NCBI RefSeq assembly: GCF_038502225.1
Contig: NW_027195364.1
Coordinates: 124,001 to 188,000, forward strand
Length of the DNA: 64,000 nucleotides
Direction: 5' to 3'
Source: Cherax quadricarinatus
Lineage: Eukaryota > Arthropoda > Malacostraca > Decapoda > Parastacidae
Below, in pieces: positions 33,340 to 44,289 of the stretch. The notes under the pieces were generated by a model. That model did not search any database and had not been told where the DNA came from. It was given only the letters and a program-made list of their open reading frames with translations. The translations under genes and the position numbers were made by a program. How positions within the stretch are numbered: the stretch's first letter is position 1; each line of letters begins with the position of its first letter.

Positions 33340-33505
33340 GCAGTTTGGAGGGTATGTTATATATCCTTATATATGCTTCTAAACTGTTGTATCTGACCTC
33401 TGCAAATACAGTGATTATGTGAGTGAGGTGAAAGTGTTGAATGATGAAAGTATTTTCTTTTGGGACACCCTGCCTCGGTGGAGATGGCGACTTGTTGAAA
33501 AAAAT
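33340..33505 (+). mobile_element. Second LINE 3' tail in tandem
   Basis: It repeats the previous tail from 'cagtttggagggtatgttat' to 'gacaccctgcctcggtggag', ending 'cttgttgaaaaaaat'. Either a tail duplication or a second very short insertion of the same family. Confidence 0.65.
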
Positions 33506-33616
33506 ATGTCATGTAATAGGGAATTGCAGAAAGTGAAGTCAGGCCTCATGGATAAAAATAAGACTGTGACAAAATATTAGAGGAAGTGTCAAGAGAAGCG
33601 AGGCTAGGAGTTATTA

Positions 33617-34365
33617 TTAACCCTTTTTGTGTACGTGACCCTGCTCACACACTTGCTCCAGGGTTGAAGAATTTTCATAAAAAAAATTATCATGAAATGA
33701 TAGAATCTTTTTCTGAAGGTACTGAAACCCGAAAGTATGAAATTTGATGGAAAACTTATAAAATTATTTTCTTGTAGAAGTTGTGATCGACCATGTTACT
33801 ACCCGGCAATTTCACCTAATACTAAGCTCTATTTTGGATACTTCCACTGTTTCCAGTTGACTAAACTTCTAGCTATTTCACTAATATTCCTTCTGTTCTA
33901 ACAAGTGAGTACAAAGAAACTGCCCATTTACCTATTTCAAACGCAGTAAAGTGATCAGAAATCAATGGTGGGCCAATTTCTACAAATTCAACAACTTCCA
34001 ATTTGAAAATAAGGTCCAGAATGACAATGTAAGACATTCGGCAATAAATAATCATTTTCTCTGCTCCTTAGTCGCGTTCCATGCCTCTTATGTCGCGTTA
34101 TTTTCATATAGAATTTTTCTTCCAAAAAGAAAAAAATGGAGAAATTTACTTTTAAACGAACTACTGCATTATTGCAATAATTGTATAAATAATGTCAGTG
34201 TATTCCTAAATGTGCGTGGGTGGCCAGTTGGACATGTATTGGACAAGTGATGTCATTTGTAATACCCCTTAATGTCAGCATATATGAACATTTCCACTAC
34301 TTTGAGCTCAATTTCAGCTAGTTTCAGTCCTGAAACTATCAAAATCATCTCTATATATAGTAGTT
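33617..34365 (+). mobile_element. piggyBac-like MITE, left two-thirds
   Basis: It starts with TTAACCCTTTTTGTGTACGTG (TTAA at 33,617-33,620) and carries the family blocks 'atagaatctttttctgaagg', 'aaggtccagaatgacaatg' and 'ctactttgagctcaatttca'. The right end is replaced by the SINE-like/LINE 5' module from about 34,365. Confidence 0.65.
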
Positions 34366-34369
34366 TTGG

Positions 34370-37300
34370 TGGACCTTATGCAGGAGTACTACCCGTCCTG
34401 CCAAGTGAGTGTGAAACCGAAACCTGCTAACTGTTTTACTTGATGGTAGGATTGCTGGTGTCCTTTCTGTCTCATAAACAGGCTGGAGTAACAAGGTATA
34501 TCTTGCTACTTCTACTTGCTTTAGGTCACACTACACAGGCACATGCATATATGTACATACACACATCTAGGTTTTCTTCACTTTTTAATAGGTCTTCTTT
34601 ATTTGTTCTATTCTCCATGGGAGGTAAGAAAGAATCTTTCCTCTGTAAGCCATGTGTGCTGTCACGGCAACTAAATGCAGGGCAATGGTCTAAATAGCAC
34701 TTCTCCTGTAGAAAATAATAAAAAAGTGATAAACTTTATAAATTAGGATGCTTGAATGTGTGGATGAAGTGTGGATGATAAAAGAGATGAAGAGTTGCTT
34801 CAATGATACATGTAAGATAGAGAGAGAAGTTCTGGATGTCCTGGCTCTAAGCAAAACAAAGCTGAAGGGAGTAGGTGAGTTTCAGTAAGGAGAAATAAAG
34901 AGTTGGATCAGGAATATCTGAGAGAATTAGAGCGAAGGAAGGTACTTAATAATAAAAAATCGGTTATGGAATGAAAAGAAGTGATACATAAATGCTCAAA
35001 TGCAAGGATTATGTAGATTAAAATAAAGGGTCCAGATGCAAAAGTAGATATCAGCCATTAATAGATGCACACAAGGAGAAAGAGAGAAAGTGTAGAGGAG
35101 AGATTTTGGGGATGTTAAATGAGTGTAGGAACTTTTGAACAATTGTGATGCGGAACCCAAATACTAAAGTGATATTTAAGAGAGGGTGTAGTGGTAGATT
35201 TATAAGTTCCAGAGTGTAAATGATAATGGGGCCCTTTGATTGAACTTTGTACTGGAAGGGTTTGATTATGATAAATACAAATTTTAAGAAGAGGATAAAT
35301 AAGTATACAAGATGTTATGTAGGGCATAATGACAGTAGTTTATTGATTTATATTGGTAGATAAAGACTGTTGAGTAGATTTCAAGATGTACAGACAGATG
35401 TATCAGCTCACATTTTACTTATCGTTATAATTGGGAACTAAAAAAATAGATGGGATACAAAGGAAAATGGGGCAACAAGTAAGAGAGGGTGAGTTTATAA
35501 GCTAAGCGAGGAGTCAGTTGAGAAGATATAAACAACTATTGGAGGATAGATGGGCTAGTGAGTTTAGGCAATGAGGTTGAAGATGTATGGGGTAGGTTTA
35601 AAAATGCAGTGTTAGTGTTCAGCAGAAGTCTGTGGTTACAGGAAAGTGGTTGTAGGAGGGAAGAAGAGTGATTGGTGGAATGATGATGTAAAGAGTAGGT
35701 GAGATGTTATCAGCAAATTTAGATTAAAAATAAAACATTTTGGGGTAAGTTAATAAGTTGAGGAAGCCAGAGAGCGAATGGATTTGATAGTTAAAAATAG
35801 GAGAAAGTTATTTAATGAAGAGTTTGAGGTATTGGGAAGATGGAGAGATATTTTGAGGAGTTATTTAAATGTTGATGAAGATAGGAAAGTTGTGATTTTG
35901 TGTATGGGGCAGGAGGATAACATCTTGTAGGGAATGAGGAAAAGTGAGTTCTAGGTGTGGGGTGATTTCGTGAGGCAGTGGATAGAATGAAAAAGGAGTA
36001 AGGCAGCTGGGATTGAAGGGAGTAAGATAGAAATATTAAAGCAGATGAGGATGGATTTTTGGGGTGGTTGCTGCTTTTATTTAATGTATGGAAAGGGTAA
36101 GGTACCTAGGGATTGGCAGAGAGCATACATAGTTCCTTTGTATATGAAGGCAAAGGGGACAAGAGAGGAAATAAAAATTATAGAGGAACTAATCTGTTGA
36201 GTATACCTGGTAAAAGTGTATAGTAGAGTTATTATTGAAAGAAGTAAGAGTAAGATGGAGAGTAGGATAGCAGATGAACAAGGCTTTAGGAGGCTAGAGG
36301 AGGCTTTAGGAAGGGTAGAGGTGTAGACCAAGTGTTTACAGTGGGAAATATGAGTGAACAGTATTCAGATAAGGGTAAAGGAGTTTTTGTGGCATTTATG
36401 GATTTGGAAAAGTTGTATGACCCAGGAGTGAATAGGGGGCAATATGGCAGATGTTGCAGATGTATGGAGAATGGGTAGGTTATTGAAAGCATTGAAGAGT
36501 TTTTACGAGGATAGTGGCTTGAAACCAGGTTAAGAATTATCTAGTAGAGAGAGGTGTTTTAGTAAGGTAGGCCTTAGACTTAAGGATGTGTGAGTATGCT
36601 ATGATTGGTCAATATATTTGTAGATGGGGTTAGCCAGAGAAGTGAATTCTCAGGTGTTGGTGAGGTGTGGGGTTGGAGGATAGAGAAACTAACACAAGTG
36701 GGTTGTCACAGTTGCTCTTTGCTAATGACTCTGCTTTTGGGAGATTCTGAAGAGAAGTTGCAGGGTTGGTGGATGAATTTGGTAGGGTATGTAAAGAAGA
36801 AAGTGAAAGTGAATACAGGAAGAGTAAGGTGATAGAGATAACAAAAAAAAAAAAAAGATAGCGAGAGATTAGATATATGATTGGAGAGGAAGAGTGGAGA
36901 TTTAGATGTATTCAGATACAAGTATTTAGGAGTGGATGTGTCAGCAGATGGGTCTATGAAAGATGGGGTGAATCACAGGGTGTGAGGAAAAAGGTGAGGG
37001 AGTCATGGAGACAAAGAACTTTCCATGGAAGCAAAGAGAGGAATGTGTGAGTATAGTGCTCCATAACACTCCTATGGTTGCGAAGCATGGGTGGTGAATA
37101 TTGCGACAAGGAGAAGGCTGGAGGCAGTGGGGTCTGCTGTATCTGGGGGCAGTGTGTGGTGTGAATATAATAGAAGAAAATTACGTAGTTTGGAAATTAG
37201 GAGGAGTGCGGAATTACCGATACTGTTGCCCAGAGGGCTGAGAGAGGTTGTTGAAGTGGTTTGGACATTAAATGGATGGAACAAAAAATAGAATGACTTT

Positions 37301-38022
37301 GAAAGTGTATAAATCTGTATTGGAGGAAGGTGGGGTGAAGTGGAAGCAGGAAGGTTCAGAGGGGAGTAAAGAAAGTTTTTGTGTGCAAGGGCTTGAACTT
37401 CCAGCAAGCATGCGTGGCGTGTTAAATTGGAGTGAATGGAGACAAATGGTTTTAGGACTTGATGTGCAGTTGGAGTTTGAGCAGGGTAATATTTATGAAG
37501 GATTTAGGGACTCCTGCAGGCCAGACTTGAGTCCTGGAGATGGAGTATAGTGCCTGCACTCTGAAGAGGGTAATGGTTAACCACAGTAATGGATTTAAAT
37601 TAGATAAGTTAGATTTAGAAAGGACACAGGAAAATGTTGGTTTGGAAATAGGGTAGTTGATGAGTGGAACAGTCTACCTAGTTGGGTTATTGAGGCTAGG
37701 ACTTTGGGTTGTTTTGTTAGGTTGGACCAAGTACATGAGTAGGAGGTTGGATTTGAGTGGGACTTGCACATCGAGCTTATTTCTTGAGTAGCATTGAAAA
37801 TTGGGTTGGTCAAATGTTTTGTTAGTGGGATGGTGTAAAGGACCTGCTGGTATGGGCCAACATGCCTGCTGCAGTGTTCCCTCCCTTTCTTATGTTCTTA
37901 TGTTCTTATTAATGTTGCAGCTTTATAACTATCGTGTAAAGCGCACCTCTGTAAAGAACAGTGATGGAGTGAATGATGGTGTAAGTTTTTTCTTTTGAGC
38001 CACTCTGCCTTGGTAGGAAAAT
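34370..38022 (+). mobile_element. RTE-like LINE, nearly full length, with nested insertion
   Basis: 5' module at 34,370-34,720 ('gatggtaggattgctggtgt', 'tgtctcataaacagg'). Endonuclease at about 34,740-35,420 (DVLALSKTKLKG-like near 34,835). Linker and reverse transcriptase at 35,420-37,460: 'VPRDWQRAY' near 36,100, 'VAFMDLEKLYD' near 36,390, the FADD position at 36,718-36,732 reading FANDS, and the 'GGCEAWVVN'-like block near 37,080. The end-of-ORF LELPASM frame lies near 37,395, and the 3' UTR at 37,460-37,572 continues at 37,909-38,022 after a CR1-like insertion. About 3.3 kb without the insertion. No single frame is intact. This is the best copy for rebuilding the order of parts of the family. 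Confidence 0.75.
37573..37908 (+). mobile_element. CR1-like LINE 3' end nested in the LINE 3' UTR
   Basis: The insertion splits the host sequence 'ctctgaagagggt' / 'taatgttgcagc'. It reads, with frameshifts, GNRVVDEWNSLPSWVIEART and then LDQVHE, the C-terminal end typical of CR1-type reverse transcriptases. It then has 'gcctgctgcagtgttccctc' and ends in a microsatellite-like tail 'cttatgttcttatgttctta'. Such octamer-like 3' tails are a CR1-group habit. Confidence 0.65.
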
Positions 38023-38029
38023 GGCCCGT

Positions 38030-38328
38030 GATAATAAATAAAAATTCTGCTTAATATATCTTCCCATTCTATTAAATGAGATCGAGAACTGAGAATACAA
38101 CCATAAAACAGGCGAAAATATGCTTCGCGAATTTTTTTCGTGCTGCAGGCTGCAGATTTTTTGTCTGAGTGTAGCACTTGCTGCAGAGACCATTCCTGAT
38201 ATCTAGGCCCAAATTTACTGCTCACAGCTTATCACAAGGTGAGCTGAGCTCATGGTGTTGTACTACGGAACCGACACTGACTTCAGAGCCACAATACAAT
38301 GAAACCGTCACTTCAAAGAAAGGGTTAA
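38030..38328 (+). mobile_element. piggyBac-like MITE, right end
   Basis: It runs from 'ttaatatatcttcccattct' to 'aaagggttaa' (TTAA at 38,325-38,328) and includes 'gtgagctgagctcatggtg', the same right end as at 13,550-13,630. Confidence 0.65.
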
Positions 38329-38434
38329 CAAAATTGCCACCCAGATCATGTAACACCATAGGAGTGGAAAGAAAGAATCCTTTCCCCATAGCTGTGCATT
38401 TCTTAAGAAATTGACCAAAATCTTTCTTCTTTCA

Positions 38435-38845
38435 ACACACGGCCCCGTATCCACGAGCAGAATTATTAAGAAACGAAAGTTTTCTCCTTTTGTTAATGTA
38501 TATATACAGGAGAAGGGTTACTAGCCTTTGCCCCTGGCATTTTAGTTACCTCTTACAACACGCATGACTTCTGGAGGAGAAAATTCTGTTCCACTTCCCC
38601 ATGGAGATAAGAGAAATAAACAAGTACAAGAACTAGAAGAAAATGGCAGAAAACCAGAGGAGTGTGGCCTTATATGCTTGTACATGTGTGTAGTGTGACC
38701 TAAGTGTAAGTAGAAGTAGCAAAGTGTACCTGTAAACTTGCATATTTATGAGACAGACAAAGACACCCTTGTCCCTACCATCATGTAAAAGCAATTACAG
38801 GCTTTTGTTTCACTCACTTGGCAGGACAGTGACTAAATGCCAGAC
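38435..38845 (-). mobile_element. SINE-like element sharing the LINE tail
   Basis: It has the same order as at 16,755-17,165: a degraded tail complement ('aacacacggccccgtatcc'), 'tatatacaggagaagggtta', 'ccccatggagataagag', 'gcatatttatgagacagac' and 'cactcacttggcaggaca'. Confidence 0.55.
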
Positions 38846-38959
38846 AAAAAAATTATAGAGTTTTCTTTTTCGTGCTGGGATGCAACCAATGTATTAAGAA
38901 AAAAAATAATTTTAAATGAAATTGTGAAATTCATATATTTACAATGACAAATTATAAAA

Positions 38960-39300
38960 TACCATAGCTTTCAATTATAGTTAGGAAATGTCAAGAAAGT
39001 TGGTTATAACATAATGAGCCAAAATTGAATAGGCCGTATTGGCCACACCTGACAAAAAATGTAGACAAGTGGAAAATATTCAAGTAAGAGGCACACAAAA
39101 TGGGTTTAAGGATTGAGCAGTATGAGCTATGATGAAAGGTTGAAAGCATTAAAGATTCCCATGTTATTGGCTTATAGAGAAGGAACATGATAACCACACT
39201 AAGACTTGAAAGAATAGATAGTAGTTTCAAATTATTTTTAAATTGAGAGCAAATATGTGTGGAAGGATAGAAAAAAAATTTCTTCTCAAATAGATGATGA
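38960..39300 (+). mobile_element. CR1-like LINE fragment
   Basis: The frame around 39,122-39,175 reads MSYDERLKALKIPMLLAYRE, the conserved 'YEERLK.L.L..L..RR' block near the end of CR1-type ORFs. Upstream sequence is degraded. It ends at the TTAA of the next MITE. Confidence 0.55.
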
Positions 39301-39306
39301 AATGCA

Positions 39307-39455
39307 TTAACCCTTGAATTAGAGACCCACGATCCATAACTCACTATCCCAGGTTGAAAAAAAAAAAAATAAAAAAAATTCTTATGTAATGACAGAATCT
39401 TTTTGATAGTAATGAAACACCATTAGTATGAAATTTGATGGAAAACTCCGCAAGA
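39307..39455 (+). mobile_element. piggyBac-like MITE, left end
   Basis: TTAACCCTTGAATTAGAGAC at 39,307, then 'aatgacagaatctttttgat' and 'tatgaaatttgatggaaaac'. Truncated by the Tigger element that follows. Confidence 0.6.
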
Positions 39456-41591
39456 AATAATGTAAATACAATTAATCCGTTCCTGACACCCAAAGTATTA
39501 AAAACGAAAAATTTTTACATAAATATAGATGTAGTACATAAACAACACAATAGGAAATGATGAATGAAACATTAACAGCACAACTTTGCTATTGGAGATT
39601 CTTCCTGGTGTATGAGAGACTGGAGGAGGAGAGATTGGATTATTTACAGTTTGGAAGAGATCCCTTCCCTTACCCTCAGTTATAATTACTTTTCTCAAGG
39701 GCTGCTTCTCTTCTCTGTTTCTTAATGCCACTAGGACCAGCAGGAGTCACTGGAGTCTGTCTCACAAAATAACTGTCAAGAGCTCTGTTTCTGGCATCTC
39801 TTTAACACTTCCCTAAAATGGCAAGAGACTTTTGTCACTGCTGCATGTGTTGCCAACATGGCTTGCAACAGCATTGATCAGGTGATGTTTCTCATAAATC
39901 TTTCCATCTTACACATTGCAAAATCTGTGTTCTGAAGAAGGCACCTTCAACTGTCTCTCTTCCTCCTCCTCTGCAGCAGATGCTGAGCGCTCGATCTGTT
40001 GCTGTTCCTGCAGGCTCTGACTTCCTCAGTGGTGAGCTTTTTGTTGTGGTCTTCCACCAACTCTTACATCCTCCAAACTCATCAACCCCATGGAACTCCC
40101 CAGTGCCACAGTAGATTAACAACAGACGCATAGGCTCATCAGGGTCAGTCCCAAACCCTTCAAATCCCTCTTGTCATTACAGTCTGGCCCACAATTTTCT
40201 CAAGCAGAGTTCAAGTCACAGTGTTGTCCTCCTTCCCCAAACCTTACCTATAAGGCTTATGCAATGGAGGATGCTGAGGTGTTCTCTCCAAAAATCTCTT
40301 AGGGTCAGGTGAGTGTCTGAGGTCACATTCAAGCACCTTTGAAACATTGGCACAGTGCCCAGGATTTTAAAATTTGCAATGACCTGCTGGTCCATGGGCT
40401 GGGAGGAGTGGTATTCAGAGGCAAAGAACTGCCAGTGGGCCCAACTCCTTGAAATTAGGTCATCCAAATTTGGAGGATGAGCAGGTGCATTGTCCATTAC
40501 TAGGAGGCACTTGAGATCCAATTCTTTTCCAGGAGGTAATTCTTCACCACTCAATGAAAATTTCCCTCGTGACCCATGCCTTACTATTAGATTTTCCAAG
40601 ACTTTGTTTCTCTTCATAACATTGTTTTCCTGAACACTGGGATTTTAGAATGAGTACACTAATGTAGCTTCACTTTGAAATCCCCACTATAGCATAAGCA
40701 CAGAACATGAGCGTCAGCCTGTCTTTCATAGACTTGTGTCCTGGCAGTGCCTTTTCCTCCTATGTAATGTAGGTCCTCACAATTGAACACTTTGTGAGTT
40801 TCAGTCCTTCAACCTCTATAACCTCCTTGAATTCATACACATATTTTTGGCCTCTTTGTAGTCCGAGCTGGCAACCTCACCATGCCTTACCACACTGTAC
40901 CAGTCACGGTTCTTAAATCTCTCAAATCAACCTTTGCTGGCCTTAAATTCCTCACATCACCACTATTTACAGGCAATTTCTTTACCAGATAGTCGATGCA
41001 ACTGCCTTGCCTTTTCACAAATGTCGATGTCTTAACGCTATCTCCTGCTAATTGTTTCTGGTTTATCCACACCAATAATAACTTCTCAACCTCTTTAGTA
41101 CGTGATCTCATTTTCATCAGCGCCTTACTCCTTTGCAGCAGCAATCTCGATTTCCTTTTTCTTGCCGCGATGGAACGTAGTTGTGCAGTTGTGCCATCTT
41201 GGCGGTTCCGGCCGCATAACCACTTTCATATTGTTCAATGATGTTTTTCTTAAATTCAATGCGTATTTCTCACCTTTACCAAGAAACGGCACTAGAACTT
41301 TCTTTGGAGCCATGGTAAACATTTGTGCGCAAGCACTAAAATGAGTGGAATATTAGCAAATACAGTATTTACGTTGGAGCACGTGAGGGACCTTCGCTCA
41401 CTGGTAAACAATGCCAGACTGGCTGGGTAGGGAGGCTGCCAGGCTCACACCATCTTGTCGCAGCGCGTCTGGACGACCTGCTTTTATTCGCGAGTCAGTC
41501 TCTCGATTAAGCGAGCCATGTTTGCTCGAAAATATCGTTATGATTTCCGAAATATATGACTCTTGAGAACTACGGTTATCGGGGACCACTG
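39456..41591 (-). mobile_element. Tigger/pogo transposon with recognisable transposase blocks
   Basis: The minus-strand transposase is in pieces. 41,125-41,322 holds the start, MAPKKVLVPFLGKGEKYAL (Tigger-type helix-turn-helix start). 40,887-41,144 carries the CENP-B-like DNA-binding part (VEKLLLVWINQKQLAGDSV). 40,216-40,617 carries the DDE core: KCLLVMDNAPAHPPNLDDL (second aspartate) and SSQPMDQQVIANFK (third), then LTLRDFWREH. 39,720-40,131 holds degraded C-terminal sequence. The right terminus 'ggggaccactg' ends at 41,591 next to TA. The left terminus is missing; similarity to other copies starts at about 39,462 ('attaatccgttcctg'). The first catalytic aspartate region is not readable. Inactive as read. 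Confidence 0.8.
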
Positions 41592-41639
41592 TACCTCTCT
41601 TTCCTCCCTCCAATGAATGCATGTTCAGACTGCAGGCAT

Positions 41640-43835
41640 TCCCAGTAGTTCAGGTGCTTTACTGGCTTAATGTGAGCCTTAAGCGATCACTGTATTGTTC
41701 CAGCTCCGATATTTCTCCTGCCCTGAATGGGGCCGTCAGCACTGAGCAGTATTCTAAGTGAGGAGCACTAGCGATTTGAAGAGTGTCACCATCGGCATTG
41801 TTTCCCTTGTTTGAAAGTTCTCAATACCCACCCAGTCATCTTCTGGCTGTCGTGATCTTTGTCTTGTTTTGGTCTTTAAAGAAAGGAGTCCGGCTGGCAT
41901 AATTATTCCTAGATCTTTTACGTGCTCATACGTTCTATTTGAGTGACCCTCTTGAGTTTGTATATAGTGCTCCTTTTGAGTTCTTCATTCTTTCCATGCC
42001 TAAACACCTGGAGACTTATCACCATTGAGCGTCATGTTGTTTTCCTGTCACTGGGAAAACCCTGTTTATATCTTCCTGTACTTTTTCCAGTGTCCTCTAT
42101 CGTACTGACTTTCATGCTTATTTAGTGTCATCTGCAAATGATGATACGAAAGTGTGCCAGGTGTTTTTGTGTATGTCTGCTATGAGGATGAGGAACAGCA
42201 GAGGTGCCTGGACAGTGCAGCCAGGGCACTGATCTTTTAAATCTCGCTGATGGATCTTGCCTGTTCACTACCTTTTGTGTTCTGTGTGTTGGAAACCAAA
42301 AATCCATCTGCCTACCTTCCCACATGTGCATATGGCCTTCATTTTTGTGCGCCATCACTCCATGATTGCATTTGTCAAAGCATGCTACCCAAAATCTGTG
42401 TAAATCACATCTGCGTTTTGGTCATCTTCCAGTGCCTCCACCAATTCTGTCATAATAGTTCAACTAGCTGCTGACAGACATGATCGATCCTGCTCTAAAG
42501 CCATGCTGGTTCGGGTTATGTTGGTTGTGCTGCTCTGAAATTTGTAACCTGCCATCTCATCTCTCAAAGATTTTGAAGTGAGAGAGTTAGGGCTACTGGT
42601 CTGTAATTTTAGCTAGTGTCTACCTCCCTTATGCAAAGGCCTATGTCTGCACTCTTTTAAGGCCTCCATTATTTCACCTAGATCTAAGCTCATTCTCAAA
42701 GAATACTGAGACACGTGCTGCTGGTGCTTTGCATTCTTTATAAATAGAACATTCCATGAATCTGGTCCAGGTGCTGAGTGAGTGGGCATGTTTTCCATTT
42801 CTTCCCGAGAATTTATGGGATTTGTACTAATGTCAGTTAGTTGGTCTACGTGGCCTTCTTCTGGGTAGAAAAATTTTTCGTTTTCTACCTTACTGTCATT
42901 TAGTGGGTTTGCTGAACACCGGCTCATACTGTTCTTTTAGGATTTCACTCATTTCCTGTTTGTCATCAGTATGCGATTCTCCCTCTCAGTAGTGGTCCAA
43001 TTCTACACAGGTAGTTCTTGGCTTAGTTTTGTGTGAGATAGAAATATTTTGGGTTTCTTGCTGCAATGTCCTGTATGGCCTTTTGTTCCTTTTATTGCTT
43101 CTTCTGTGGTGCATCTAAGTTTTGTAATTCAGTGATCTCTATGCTAAGTCTATCTTTCCTCTGTTGTAGCATATTTGTGTTTCGTAGTTCAGTAACCCGT
43201 TTTTCTTCTTTTGTACCATCTCCTACGCTCTCTCTTTATATCTGATCTTCCTCTTGGTTTCCTCAATTGTACTGTTTCACATACATATTTTGTATGCTTC
43301 TGTATTCAGCTTCTCTAGGTACTGGTGAGGTTGGAGTCGCTCATGTCTGATTCCAGGGTATGTCTTATTGCTCTTGGTTATTTCCTCCCAGTTAATTCTA
43401 TGGTTATTTAAATTAAACTTACTAGACATCCCATCTCTCTTTAGCGATGCAGTTTCCTACCTGAGTTAATACTAGTTTGAACCTCTATGATGTTATGATC
43501 AGAACCAAATAGTTTGGAAATTGTTATGTCTCTGACCAGTTCCTCATTGTTTGTGAATATCAAATCCAGGGTATTTTCATTTCTGGTGGGATCAATTATC
43601 TGTTGGTTTAAAGAGTACTTTTCACAAAACCTCATTATTTCCCTGGTATGTACCTGTTGAGCCAGGAACTACAGAGATATTTTTGTGGTATAACATTACG
43701 TTAGCCATCTTCCATTTTACCACGAGGGAGATTAAAATCTCCAGGAAGTAAAAAATATTTAGTGTAGGATTTTCTAGCCTATCCAGATAGCTATCTATCT
43801 TACTTAACTGATCTGAATTCCTCAGCAGTTGCCAA
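41640..43835 (-). mobile_element. CR1-like LINE, endonuclease to reverse transcriptase
   Basis: Reading down on the minus strand: endonuclease at 43,835-43,441 with 'LPGDFNLP' near 43,735 and, in an open frame, QQIIDPTRNENTLDLIFTNN and LFGSDHNIIEVQ (catalytic SDH). Linker. Reverse transcriptase from the frame 42,613-42,927 with ITDIST-like, SAPGPDSWN and LHKGG. Then, frameshifted, a 'VEALEDDQNADVIYTDF' block (42,400-42,460), GKVGRWI near 42,320, and SFADDT at about 42,123-42,141. Toward 41,740 an 'APHLEYC' block marks the thumb region. CR1/L2-type motif set. Several frameshifts; the 3' end is not clear. Confidence 0.75.
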
Positions 43836-43885
43836 TGGTAAGTTTTTGTATACTGGATATTACCAAATTTCTATTTTCAACTTTA

Positions 43886-43952
43886 ATGGCGGGGTCCACT
43901 GTATTCTGAGTGATGACTGCGAAATCCGAGAGGGCCACTGTACTCTTTACAG
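43886..43952. repeat. Paired Tigger-like termini
   Basis: 'ggggtccactgtattc' and 'ggccactgtactc' both resemble CAGTGG.CCCC termini seen inverted elsewhere, only about 45 bp apart. Possibly the scar of an excised or deleted copy. Confidence 0.3.
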
Positions 43953-43997
43953 CATATGCCCACCTATACTAATACTGATGCACCATAATTTAACCTG

Positions 43998-44212
43998 TCG
44001 TATTTCCCTGAGGCAGGGTGTGCTAAAAGAAAGGAAAAACTCTCCTTCGTCATTCAACACTTTCACTGTCACTCATACATAATCACTGTCTTTACAGAGG
44101 CACTTGGATACAACAGTTTAGATGTCCCTCCAAACTGCCACTATCCCTAACCCCCTCCTTTAAAGTGTAGGCATTGTACATTTCAGGACTCAGTCCGGTT
44201 AACCATAAATAA
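43998..44212 (-). mobile_element. RTE-like LINE, 3' tail
   Basis: 'ccctgaggcagggtgtgcta', 'cattcaacactttcactgtc' and 'ctcctttaaagtgtaggc' are the complement of the LINE 3' UTR. Confidence 0.65.
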
Positions 44213-44289
44213 GTATCGCTATTAAACGAATATCAGTATTCAGTTTTTAGGCGATGCAATACCATACCATATTAACTGACGCTCACCTT

